Part shown: in pieces, positions 32,232 through 40,447 of the stretch
Layout of the letters: each line of letters starts with the position of its first letter
Numbering within the stretch: the first letter of the stretch is position 1
Origin: DAOOKJ01 sp035385585
GTDB lineage: Bacteria > Patescibacteriota > Minisyncoccia > UBA6257
Direction: 5' to 3'
Length of the DNA stretch: 64,000 nt
NCBI GenBank assembly: GCA_035385585.1
Contig: DAOOKJ010000001.1
Span: 5,299 to 69,298 of the forward strand
Notes under the pieces: generated by a model
The model's input: the letters and a program-made list of their open reading frames with translations, nothing else
What the model was told of the DNA's origin: nothing
The model's database searches: none
Made by a program: the position numbers and the translations under genes

Positions 32232-32954
32232 ATGTCTGGACATTCTAAATGGGCAAAAGTTAAATATCAAAAAGCGCAAAAAGACCCAAAAAAAGGCCAG
32301 GCTTTTTCTAAAGTTACCAATTTAATTACAGTAGCTGCTAGAAAAGGAACAGATGTTGAAAGCAATCCAAAATTAAGAATTGCGATTGAAAAAGCAAAAG
32401 AATTAGGAATGCCAAAAGATAATATTGAAAAGGCAATAAAAAGAGGGTCTGGTGATTCTTTAGAGGAAAAAAATGTTGAAGAAATTTTAGTTGAGGCTTA
32501 TGGTCCCCAGGGAGTAGCTTTATTGATTCAGGTTGTCACTGATAATAAAAACCGCACTTTAGCTGAATTACGGCACCTTCTAAACGAAAACTCGGCTAAA
32601 TTGACTGAGGGAGGAACTGTAAAATATCTTTTTAAAGAAATGGGGAAAATTTTGGTTGACAAGAAACTTTGGAATGACGATTTTGCCTTATTCTCAATAG
32701 AAAATGGCGCTCAAGAAATCAAAGAAGAAGATGAACAAATCGCTATTTATTCCGATTTGTCCAAATTTAATGATTTAAAAAGATTTTTGGAAACCACTCT
32801 AAATCTAAAAGATTTAAAAACAGAAATCGAGTTTGTGCCGGACAATCTTATAGAAATTAAAGATCAAAAAACAATTGAAGAGTTGGATAATCTTTTTTCT
32901 GCTTTGGCTAATTATCCTGATGTTGAAGAGGTCTATTCAAATGTCAACTATTAA
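32232..32954 (+). CDS. yebC: YebC/PmpR-family protein (TACO1-like)
   Basis: The 240-residue protein begins with the diagnostic MSGHSKWAKVKYQKAQKD and contains GTDVESNPKLRIAIEKAKELGMPKDNIEKAIKRG (short pieces: NPKLRIAIEKA, MPKDNIEKAI) and YGPQGVALLIQV. Members act as regulators or as ribosome-associated factors easing proline-rich stalls. It is the first gene of an operon with ruvC 8 nt downstream; yebC-ruvC pairing is widespread in bacteria. Confidence 0.95.
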   Translation: MSGHSKWAKVKYQKAQKDPKKGQAFSKVTNLITVAARKGTDVESNPKLRIAIEKAKELGMPKDNIEKAIKRGSGDSLEEKNVEEILVEAYGPQGVALLIQVVTDNKNRTLAELRHLLNENSAKLTEGGTVKYLFKEMGKILVDKKLWNDDFALFSIENGAQEIKEEDEQIAIYSDLSKFNDLKRFLETTLNLKDLKTEIEFVPDNLIEIKDQKTIEELDNLFSALANYPDVEEVYSNVNY

Positions 32955-32962
32955 GCTTTATT

Positions 32963-33442
32963 ATGATAATTTTAGGCTTAGATCCAGGAACTACCAGAGT
33001 TGGGTTTGCAATTATAAAAACTACAAAAGACAATGTTAAGCCAATCCATTACGGCTGTTGGGAAATAAAAGAAAAAGAAAAAGGGAAAAAGTTGGTAACT
33101 TTAGAAAAACTTTTAAATAGATTAATAAAAGAATACAAGCCAGAATTGGCAGCCGTAGAAAAAATTTTCTTTTTTAAAAATGCAAAAACCGCGATGTCTA
33201 TTAGCGAAGCCATTGGAATCATTTATTCTGTTCTCTATAAAAACCATCTTGCCCTTATTGAATTATCCCCTTTAGAAATAAAACAAAATCTTATTGGTTA
33301 TGGCCGAGCAGAAAAAAAAGATGTCCAAAAAATCATTCAATTTTATTTTTCTTTTAAAGAATTACCGACTCCTGACGATACAGCTGATGCGCTCGCTGTT
33401 GCTTTAGCCGGTTTAAACAAAGTACAATGTTTAAAAAATTAG
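32963..33442 (+). CDS. ruvC: Holliday junction resolvase RuvC
   Basis: The 159-residue nuclease cleaves Holliday junctions. The acidic residues of the RNase H-like site are visible: Asp in LGLDPGTTRVG, Glu in AAVEKIFFFKNAKTA, and the Asp pair in TPDDTADALAVALAG. Length is normal. It overlaps the PBP gene by 16 nt. RuvA and RuvB are not in the window. Confidence 0.95.
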   Translation: MIILGLDPGTTRVGFAIIKTTKDNVKPIHYGCWEIKEKEKGKKLVTLEKLLNRLIKEYKPELAAVEKIFFFKNAKTAMSISEAIGIIYSVLYKNHLALIELSPLEIKQNLIGYGRAEKKDVQKIIQFYFSFKELPTPDDTADALAVALAGLNKVQCLKN

Positions 33443-35895
33443 TCACCTTTTTTGCCGCTCTTATTATAATCATTCTGATTGTTTCAGGTCTGACTTTTTC
33501 TTATCTTTCAAAAGACCTACCTAATCCAGCTGATTTTTCAAAACGAGTAGTCAATCAATCAACTAAAATTTATGATAGAACCGGAAAGGTTCTCCTTTAC
33601 GAAATTCATGGCGGCGAAAAAAGAACAGTAATCAGTAGTTTTGACGATATCTCCCCCTATGTTATAAAAACTACTTTAGCCGCTGAAGATCATACTTTCT
33701 ATTCTCATCATGGTTTTGTTTTAAAAGGGATTATTCGCGCCTTATTCAATAATCTTTTTAAAAAAGGAAGCCTTCAAGGTGGTTCAACTATTACCCAGCA
33801 ATTAGCAAGAAACGCTTTTTTAACTTTAGATAAAACTTTATCCAGAAAAATCAAAGAAGCAATTTTAACAATCCGTTTAGAAAGAAGCTGGAATAAAGAC
33901 CAAATTCTTTTAGCCTATTTAAACCAAGTTCATTATGGCTATAATGTTTACGGAATTGAAGCTGCTAGTCAATTTTATTTTAATAAATCAGCTAAAGATT
34001 TAACTCTGGCTGAAGCCGCTTATTTAACAGCCTTAATAAAAGCGCCTGGCTATTATTCTCCTTATGGTTCGCATCTTAGTGATTTGGAAGCTAGAAAAGA
34101 ATATATTTTAGACTGGGCTTTAAAATTAAATTATTATTCTCAAGAAGAAATTAAAAAAGCAAAAACAGAAAAAGTAGTTTTTGCCCAGCCAAGTTTTGGC
34201 ATTAAAGCCCCTCATTTTGTAATGTATGTTAGAGAAATGCTTTATGATAAATTTGGAGAAGAAGAACTAGAAAAAGGAGGTTATACTATTATTACCACTT
34301 TAGATATGAATCTTCAGATAATTGCCGAAGAATTAACAAAAAAATACGGAGATATTAATGAAAAAAAAGTTGGGGCAAAAAACTTGGCTTTACTGGCTGA
34401 AGAGCCAAAAACTGGTCAAATTGTAGCAATGGTTGGTTCAAGAGATTACTGGAATATAGAAGCCGAGGGAAATGTCAATGCCACCTTAAGCATCCGTCAG
34501 CCGGGTTCTTCTTTTAAACCGATTGTTTATGCCACTGCTTTTAAAAAAGGTTATCTTCCAGAATCATATGTTTTTGATACTGCTCTAGATGGAGTAAAAA
34601 TGAATTTTTCAACTAACCCTTTAAACCCTTATTATGTGACAAATTATGATAATAAAACTAGAGGGCCGGTTACTTTCCGCCAGGCATTAGCCCAATCTTT
34701 GAATATCCCTTCGGTGAAAGTTTTATATTTAACCGGGATTGAAGATGCAATTCGGACCGCTCAAGATTTTGGCATTACTACCCTAACTGAAAAACCATCT
34801 TTTTATGGTTTAAGCTTGGTCTTGGGCGGCGGCGGAGTAAAACTCAATGAAATGGTTAATGCTTATTCGGTTTTTAATCAAGAAGGAATATATCATCCTC
34901 AAGTAAGTATTCTTAAAATTTTAAATTCAAAAGGCGAAACTATTTATGAATATCAAGAGGAAACAAAAAAAGTTTTAGAGCCTCAAATTGCCAGATTAAT
35001 CACTAGTATTTTATCTGATAATGAAAGCAGGGCGCCAGCTTTTGGCTATAACAGTCCCTTATATTTTCAAGGGGTTGATATAGCAGTTAAAACTGGAACA
35101 GACTCAGAATATCGAGATGCCTGGACCCTTGGTTACAGCAGTTCCCTTGCTCTTGGTGTTTGGGTTGGCAATAATGACCGCTCTCCAGTGGCTCCAACTG
35201 GTGCGCCAGGAATAATGGTAGCAGCTCCCTTGTGGCACGAGTTTATGGAAAAAAGTTTTAAATTTTATCCACCTTTAAAATTTTCGCCTCCCCTGCCTTA
35301 TGAACCTAAAAGTTTAGCACCAAAGCCAATGATGGATGGGGAATACATAATAATTCGCCAATATAAAAATATTTCTACCGGTGAAATTAAGACTGTAAAA
35401 GAAATTCATTCAATTTTACATTATATTGACAAAAACAATCCTTTGGGCGCCTGTCCATCAAATCCTTTGAATGATCCTCAATATCTTTTATGGGAAATCC
35501 CGACCTTAATTTGGGCTGCACAGCATATCCCCAATTTTCAGACCGAATATAATCTGTCTTTAGGTGAAGGCTGGTACCCTTTAGACTGTGAAGCAATCGA
35601 TACGGTCATTGAATTTGAAGATGTACCGAAAATAGAAATAATTTCCCCAAAAGAAGGAGATTATGCTTTAAGCGAGGTAAAAGTTGAGGCGAATATTATC
35701 GGCTCTCTACCTTTACAAGTGAATCTTTATTTAAATAATGTCCTTTTGGGTGAAATGAGCAAAAATAGTGACAACAATTTCTTTTATTTTCTTCCCTTCA
35801 ATTTATTAAAAGAGCAAAATGAAATAAAAATTGAGGCTAAAGATAGCCTCGATCAAATAAGCACTGCTACGAGAATTTTCTTCAAACAACCATAG
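33427..35895 (+). CDS. Class A penicillin-binding protein (PBP1a-type)
   Basis: The 822-residue bifunctional enzyme makes and crosslinks peptidoglycan. One N-terminal helix (TFFAALIIIILIVSGLTF) anchors it. The GT51 transglycosylase has AAEDHTFYSHHGF with the catalytic Glu, and GGSTITQQLARN. The transpeptidase has SxxK in PGSSFKP, SxN in SLNIPS and KTGT in VKTGTDSE. After about residue 640 there is a C-terminal extension with an Ig-like segment (KIEIISPKEGDYALSEVKV). It overlaps ruvC, so the two are translationally coupled. Confidence 0.95.
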   Translation: MFKKLVTFFAALIIIILIVSGLTFSYLSKDLPNPADFSKRVVNQSTKIYDRTGKVLLYEIHGGEKRTVISSFDDISPYVIKTTLAAEDHTFYSHHGFVLKGIIRALFNNLFKKGSLQGGSTITQQLARNAFLTLDKTLSRKIKEAILTIRLERSWNKDQILLAYLNQVHYGYNVYGIEAASQFYFNKSAKDLTLAEAAYLTALIKAPGYYSPYGSHLSDLEARKEYILDWALKLNYYSQEEIKKAKTEKVVFAQPSFGIKAPHFVMYVREMLYDKFGEEELEKGGYTIITTLDMNLQIIAEELTKKYGDINEKKVGAKNLALLAEEPKTGQIVAMVGSRDYWNIEAEGNVNATLSIRQPGSSFKPIVYATAFKKGYLPESYVFDTALDGVKMNFSTNPLNPYYVTNYDNKTRGPVTFRQALAQSLNIPSVKVLYLTGIEDAIRTAQDFGITTLTEKPSFYGLSLVLGGGGVKLNEMVNAYSVFNQEGIYHPQVSILKILNSKGETIYEYQEETKKVLEPQIARLITSILSDNESRAPAFGYNSPLYFQGVDIAVKTGTDSEYRDAWTLGYSSSLALGVWVGNNDRSPVAPTGAPGIMVAAPLWHEFMEKSFKFYPPLKFSPPLPYEPKSLAPKPMMDGEYIIIRQYKNISTGEIKTVKEIHSILHYIDKNNPLGACPSNPLNDPQYLLWEIPTLIWAAQHIPNFQTEYNLSLGEGWYPLDCEAIDTVIEFEDVPKIEIISPKEGDYALSEVKVEANIIGSLPLQVNLYLNNVLLGEMSKNSDNNFFYFLPFNLLKEQNEIKIEAKDSLDQISTATRIFFKQP

Positions 35896-35923
35896 AACTC
35901 TTTGGAATTTTTAAAATAAACCT

Positions 35924-37051
35924 TTAAGCGCTCAAGGAGGGTACCAAAACATATAAGAAGTCGCTTTCTTCTTTCCCTCGAATTAAAACCGGGGTATTTT
36001 CTTTATTTAAGCCAAGAGACACCTCTTCTCCTCGCGAAGATTCTAACCCGTCTAAAAAGAAACGATAATTAAAACCTATTTCTAACGGCTCGCCTTTAAT
36101 TTCAACAGAATCAAGTAAAGTTTCACTTTGACCTAAAGTTGGATCCTGGGCTGTCAAAATAACTTCCTTTTTTGAAGGATTAAACTTAAATTTTACCTCA
36201 TTGACTTTTCCGCTAAAAATACCAATTACTTTAATAGCTTCTTTTAAGCTGGCTCTTTTAAAAATTACTTGATTTTCAAAATTAGTTGGGATAGCATTTT
36301 TAAAATCAGGATACTGAGCATTAATTAATCTAGAAATCAATCTTATATTCTCGGCAGAGAATTGGATTTGATTTGGATCGGGAGAAATAGTTATTATTTC
36401 TGATTCATCCTCTAATTTTTCAGTCAGCATTTTTAAAACCTCTTGAACAGTTCTCAAAGGAACTAGTGCCTCAAAATCTTCTTTTATGTTAGTCTTAATT
36501 TTTTCCAAAGGGATTGTTTTCACCGCCAAACGATATCTATCAGTGCCAACTAATTTAAACCCTTCTTTTTCTATTTTAAATAGAACGCTTGTTAATTCAG
36601 GAAAGTTGGCACTATAACCAACACTTAAAATTACTTGTTCCAAACCTTCTCTTAAAATTTCTTTATTAATCTCTATGTATTTATCAGTTTTTATTTGAGG
36701 GATAATTGGAAAATCTTCACTATTATATCCTTGAAAAATAGTTTTAAATTTTCCACTTTCCACTTTTAAATTATTTTCTTTTGCCTCAAGAATAATTTTT
36801 TCTTCTGGTAAATTGTTTAAAAAATTGCTAAAAGTTCTGGCAGGAATTACAACTTTTCCTTCTTTTTCCGTCTTTCCTAAAACACTTATTTCTGCTCCTA
36901 TTTCTAAATCTGTCGCTTTAAGATGGATTTTATTTTTATTTGTTTCAATCAGAATATTGTTTAAAATTGGTAAAGTAATATTTTTACTAGTGATTCTTTC
37001 TGCAAGAATTACTGCTTTTTTTAAATTATCTGCCAGAGTAATAAATTTCAT
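35924..37051 (-). CDS. dnaN: DNA polymerase III beta sliding clamp
   Basis: The 375-residue protein has the three-domain clamp pattern with normal length. Typical segments are NILIETNKNKIHLKATDLEIG (short: HLKATDLEIG), GTDRYRLAVK in domain 2 and the C-terminal ending LVPSL near the protein-binding pocket. It tethers polymerase III to DNA. It follows dnaA on the minus strand after 210 nt containing DnaA-box-like sites. Confidence 0.97.
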   Translation of the reverse strand: MKFITLADNLKKAVILAERITSKNITLPILNNILIETNKNKIHLKATDLEIGAEISVLGKTEKEGKVVIPARTFSNFLNNLPEEKIILEAKENNLKVESGKFKTIFQGYNSEDFPIIPQIKTDKYIEINKEILREGLEQVILSVGYSANFPELTSVLFKIEKEGFKLVGTDRYRLAVKTIPLEKIKTNIKEDFEALVPLRTVQEVLKMLTEKLEDESEIITISPDPNQIQFSAENIRLISRLINAQYPDFKNAIPTNFENQVIFKRASLKEAIKVIGIFSGKVNEVKFKFNPSKKEVILTAQDPTLGQSETLLDSVEIKGEPLEIGFNYRFFLDGLESSRGEEVSLGLNKENTPVLIRGKEESDFLYVLVPSLSA

Positions 37052-37261
37052 ATTATTTATTTAATTATTATTTTTATTAAGAGGGTTACTTTTGGGGATA
37101 AATTAAATTTGTAAGCAGAAGAAAGATATTTTGAAAAAAATCCTTGAACAAGATGTGAATAACTTATTCAAAAGCACTTTATAAATTTTTTATATCTAGT
37201 TATGTTATATTTTATTTCCTATTTTTAATGTATAATTAGTCACCAGTTATAAACATCTTTT
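37052..37261. promoter_or_regulatory. dnaA-dnaN intergenic region with DnaA-box-like sites
   Basis: On the minus strand there is a TTATTCACA site (37162-37154), matching TTATNCACA, and TTATCCCCA (37101-37093), one mismatch. TTATTCAAA on the plus strand at 37164-37172 is a weaker match. The region is A+T-rich. It is a candidate secondary origin element or dnaN regulatory region; no gene is present. Confidence 0.5.
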
Positions 37262-38638
37262 CTACTTGTTATACAATAAGTCTTTTAAGACAAAAACTTC
37301 TTGGGCAAAAACCGGATTTTTTTCTATTTCTTTGGTAATTTTTTTACAGGCATGAATTATAGTCGTATGATCGCGTTGCCCCATTTTTTCAGCAATATTG
37401 GTAAAGGCATAACCAAATTCTTCACGCAGAAGATACATAATAATTTGTCTTGGTTTAACTAATTCTTTCTTCCGGGAATGGCTTAAAATTTCTTCCTCCT
37501 TTAAATCATAAAAACCTGCCACTTTTTTTATAACTTTTTGGGGAGAAATATATTCATTTGGTTTGTTTAGAACAGAAGAAAGAATGTTTTTTGTTTCTTC
37601 TAGAGATATTGGTCTATTTAAAAGTTTTGCTTGAGCAATTAAGCGGTTCAGCCCCCCCTCTAGGTCGCGGATATTTTTAGGGATAGATTCGGCTAAAAAG
37701 TATAAACTTTCTTCTGAAATTAAATGTTGAGTTGGTTGATTTTTAGTTTTTAGAATTGCTAGACGGGTTTCTAAATCAGGATAACCAATATCAGCTGTCA
37801 TTCCGCCTTCAAAGCGCGATCTAAGCCTTTCTTCAATTGAAGGGATTGCTTTTGGCGGCCTATCGGAAGTAAAGACTACTTGTTTGTTTTTCTGGCTTAA
37901 AGTATTGAAAGTGTGAAAAATTTCTTCTTGGGCTTTATCTTTACCGGCAATAAATTGAATATCGTCAATCAGGAGAAGATCTAAACTGCGAAATTTATTC
38001 TTAAAATTGCTCATTTTTTGTTCCATAATTGCCCTTACTAAGTCTTCAGTAAATTTTTCTGCACTAACATATAAAATTTTTGCTTTCTTTTTTTCTTTCT
38101 TTACTTTATTGCCGATTGCTTGTAAAAGATGGGTTTTACCCAGCCCTACTCCGCCATAAATAAACAGGGGGTTATATTTTGTACCTGGATTTTCTGTCAC
38201 TGCCAGGCCCGCGGCATTTGCCAATTCATTATAAGAACCGACAATAAAATTTTCAAAAGTGTATTTTGGATTTAAATTTGTTTCTAAATCAATCGTCATT
38301 TCATAAAAAGCAGGTTGATTATCTAAGGCGAATGATTTTTTCTTAAAATGTTTTCTCGCCTCGTTTGCTTCTTCAAGATCAATTGGGTTAGCAGTAGGGG
38401 CGACAATATATTCAATTTTTTTTATACTTGGCTCTAGTTCTGTTAGAATTTGATAGATATTTTTGTGATATTTTTGTTCTAGCCATTCTTTAGCGAAATT
38501 TGAGGGAACGCCAATAAAAGCTATTCCATCTTTTATTTCTTTTATAAAGGAATTTTTAAACCAAGTTAAATAGTTGGCTTTTGAAATAGAGAGCCGTATT
38601 TCTCCTAGGGCTGCTTTCCAGAGTTCAGTCAAATCCAT
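37262..38638 (-). CDS. dnaA: Chromosomal replication initiator DnaA
   Basis: The 458-residue protein has N-terminal domain I (WKAALGEIRLSISKANYLTWF), an AAA+ domain with Walker A GGVGLGKTHL and Walker B LLIDDIQF, and the C-terminal DNA-binding signature GQRDHTTIIHACKKI. It binds DnaA boxes and melts the origin. It is divergent from rpmH, the standard origin-side layout, and a promoter is visible at 38660-38688. Confidence 0.97.
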   Translation of the reverse strand: MDLTELWKAALGEIRLSISKANYLTWFKNSFIKEIKDGIAFIGVPSNFAKEWLEQKYHKNIYQILTELEPSIKKIEYIVAPTANPIDLEEANEARKHFKKKSFALDNQPAFYEMTIDLETNLNPKYTFENFIVGSYNELANAAGLAVTENPGTKYNPLFIYGGVGLGKTHLLQAIGNKVKKEKKKAKILYVSAEKFTEDLVRAIMEQKMSNFKNKFRSLDLLLIDDIQFIAGKDKAQEEIFHTFNTLSQKNKQVVFTSDRPPKAIPSIEERLRSRFEGGMTADIGYPDLETRLAILKTKNQPTQHLISEESLYFLAESIPKNIRDLEGGLNRLIAQAKLLNRPISLEETKNILSSVLNKPNEYISPQKVIKKVAGFYDLKEEEILSHSRKKELVKPRQIIMYLLREEFGYAFTNIAEKMGQRDHTTIIHACKKITKEIEKNPVFAQEVFVLKDLLYNK

Positions 38639-38659
38639 AATAGAATATTAATAATTTTC

Positions 38660-38688
38660 ATTATAAATCTATTTCAAAATATAAGCAA
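38660..38688 (-). promoter_or_regulatory. Putative dnaA promoter
   Basis: On the minus strand TTGCTT (38688-38683) and TATAAT (38665-38660) are 17 nt apart, 22 nt upstream of the dnaA ATG. The DnaA-like boxes lie just upstream, which would allow autoregulation. Confidence 0.6.
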
Positions 38689-38771
38689 AAGAAAATTAAA
38701 TAGTCAAATTTATTTTTGGGGATAAGCTGTTGATAAGAAGTGAATAGGGGTAAAAGATTTTTATAGTTAGT

Positions 38772-38800
38772 TTGACCCTAAATAAAAATTATGATAAAAT
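38772..38800 (+). promoter_or_regulatory. Promoter of rpmH-rnpA-yidC-jag
   Basis: TTGACC (38772-38777), 17-nt spacer and TAAAAT (38795-38800). The predicted start is about 10 nt before the rpmH ATG, so the leader is very short. Confidence 0.65.
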
Positions 38801-38816
38801 GGACGATATAAAAATT

Positions 38817-38951
38817 ATGTCTAGAACTTATCAGCCAAAAAAGAAAAAAAGAGCAAAAACACACGGATTTTTAAAGAGAACAAAAAGCAATTCTGGAAAA
38901 AATATTTTGAAACGCCGGCGGCAGAAAGGAAGATTTAAAATCTCAGTTTAA
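38817..38951 (+). CDS. rpmH: 50S ribosomal protein L34
   Basis: This is a 44-residue gene encoding a highly basic protein that starts MSRTYQPKKKKRAKTHGF and ends RRRQKGRFKISV, the L34 pattern (TYQPxxxxR...THGFxxR). It is the first gene of the rpmH-rnpA-yidC-jag operon, starts about 10 nt after the predicted transcription start and ends 1 nt before rnpA. Confidence 0.95.
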   Translation: MSRTYQPKKKKRAKTHGFLKRTKSNSGKNILKRRRQKGRFKISV

Positions 38952-38952
38952 A

Positions 38953-39306
38953 ATGATTAGCAAAAAGCAACGACTTCCTTTATCTTCAATTTCAAATTTT
39001 TTTAAGCAAAGCCGAAGCAAAGAAAATGATTTTTTAAAAATTTTTTATCGCCAGAATAATTTAGGGTATAATCGTTTTGCGGTGATTGCGCCAAACAAAA
39101 ATTTTCGGACTTTAGTTTTAAGAAACAAAACACGCCGTCAAGTAAAAGCAATTTTAAGAAATTGGGATAAAGAACGTCAATTTTTAAATTTAAAACCGGA
39201 ATTTAATTTTGATTTGATTGTTTTGATTAAAAAACCACCTTCTAGAAATAAATTAATTTTGAAAAATTCGCTCCTTAACTTGCTTGAAAGTCTTAATAAT
39301 TTTTAA
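38953..39306 (+). CDS. rnpA: Ribonuclease P protein component
   Basis: The 117-residue basic protein supports the RNase P RNA in tRNA 5' maturation. The family core is visible: NRFAVIAPNKNF corresponds to the RxGxxVS strand region, and RNKTRRQVKAILR matches the conserved RNxxKR motif. It overlaps the yidC start by one base (TAATG). The RNA subunit is not in this window. Confidence 0.9.
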   Translation: MISKKQRLPLSSISNFFKQSRSKENDFLKIFYRQNNLGYNRFAVIAPNKNFRTLVLRNKTRRQVKAILRNWDKERQFLNLKPEFNFDLIVLIKKPPSRNKLILKNSLLNLLESLNNF

Positions 39307-39953
39307 TGAAAAGTTTTTTATATCCTATTTTTTATCAGCCGCTTTTTAACCTCTTAGCGTTATTGAGTTTGCTTTTTAGCAGCAATTTAGGCTGGGCAAT
39401 TTTTGTTTTAGCGGTTGGAATTCGTTTTTTAATGTGGCCCTGGTACGAGAAAATAACAATTTCTCAGAGAAAATTAACCCGTATTCAGCCTCAGATACAG
39501 GAAATCCAGAAAAAATATAAAGACGACCCAAAGCAGGCAAATCAATTAGTTTTTCAACTGTTTAAGGATGAAAAGGTTAATCCTTTTACCACCTTTGGGT
39601 TTGTTATTTTTCAACTTTTTTTGTTTATCAGTATTTTTATTCTCTTAACCGAACTGATTAAAACCGGTTGGAGTAACCATCTTTATCATTTTATGCCTCA
39701 AATTTCTTTAAATTTTATGTTTTTAGGCTTTAATTTGGCAAAACCAAATCTTGTTTTAGCGATTATCTATGTCGTCCTGGCGTTTACTGGCAGTTTACTC
39801 CAAAAAGAGACTAGCCAAAATAAAATTTTATTGTTTTTTCCCTTTATTTTTCTTTTGATTTATAAAAGTTTTCCCTCGGCTTTAATGGTTTTTTGGATAG
39901 GATTGTCTTTGGTGGATTTAATTCAAAGATTGCAATTAAAAAATATTAGTTGA
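39306..39953 (+). CDS. yidC: YidC/Oxa1-family membrane insertase
   Basis: The 215-residue protein is the short, Oxa1-like form without the large periplasmic domain, as in Gram-positive bacteria. It has five hydrophobic segments. The first conserved helix carries Arg in AVGIRFLMWPWYEK, followed by the cytoplasmic hairpin QRKLTRIQPQIQEIQKKY (short part) and KDEKVNPF. It inserts membrane proteins with or without SecYEG. It shares its start with the rnpA stop and overlaps the jag region at its own stop. Confidence 0.93.
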   Translation: MKSFLYPIFYQPLFNLLALLSLLFSSNLGWAIFVLAVGIRFLMWPWYEKITISQRKLTRIQPQIQEIQKKYKDDPKQANQLVFQLFKDEKVNPFTTFGFVIFQLFLFISIFILLTELIKTGWSNHLYHFMPQISLNFMFLGFNLAKPNLVLAIIYVVLAFTGSLLQKETSQNKILLFFPFIFLLIYKSFPSALMVFWIGLSLVDLIQRLQLKNIS

Positions 39954-39955
39954 AT

Positions 39956-40414
39956 ATGGAGATTGCTCCCATAAAAAGTTTTTTAGAAAATTTGCTTAAG
40001 ACTGCCGGCTTTGCCGATTGTTTTTTAGAAATTAACGAAGATTATTCTGAAAAATTAATAAAGATTAATATTAGAACTCAAGATTCAGGATTATTAATTG
40101 GCAGAGGTGGAGAAAATTTAAAGGCTTTTGAAACAGTTCTTAATATTATCTCAAAAAAGTTAATCAAAGATTTCGATTGGCGCATTGTTTTAGATGTTAA
40201 TAGCTATCGAACTATCTATGAAGAGAAATTGAGAGAATTTGCTCAAAAAGCCGCTCATAAAGTTTCAATTTCAAAAGAACCATTGGAACTGCCGCCAATG
40301 TCTGCAAAAGATAGAAGAATAATTCATTTAGAGATTGCTCTTCGCAGCGATGTTAAATCTGAAAGTACTGGTGAGGGAGATAAAAGATATATTGTTATAA
40401 AACCAGTAGAATAA
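39956..40414 (+). CDS. jag: KH-R3H domain RNA-binding protein (Jag/KhpB-like)
   Basis: The 152-residue protein has a KH domain with the loop IGRGGENLKAFE (about 45-75) and a C-terminal R3H domain (YRTIYEEKLREFAQKAAHK, then PMSAKDRRIIHLEI). It lacks the N-terminal Jag domain. In other bacteria KhpB binds many RNAs and affects cell division. I chose ATG at 39956; a TTG at 39950 overlaps the yidC stop. It is the last gene of the operon. Confidence 0.92.
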   Translation: MEIAPIKSFLENLLKTAGFADCFLEINEDYSEKLIKINIRTQDSGLLIGRGGENLKAFETVLNIISKKLIKDFDWRIVLDVNSYRTIYEEKLREFAQKAAHKVSISKEPLELPPMSAKDRRIIHLEIALRSDVKSESTGEGDKRYIVIKPVE

Positions 40415-40447
40415 AAATAACGCTTCAGGCGCTATCTGAAATTTTTC

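Larger units (their letters stand above)
38639..38816. promoter_or_regulatory. Candidate replication origin (dnaA-rpmH intergenic region)
   Basis: Two DnaA-box-like sites lie one helical turn apart on the minus strand: TTATCAACA (38736-38728) and TTATCCCCA (38725-38717), each one mismatch from TTATCCACA. The rest is very A+T-rich and could serve as unwinding DNA. The position between dnaA and rpmH, with dnaN and gyrB near, fits a bacterial oriC. Confidence 0.55.
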
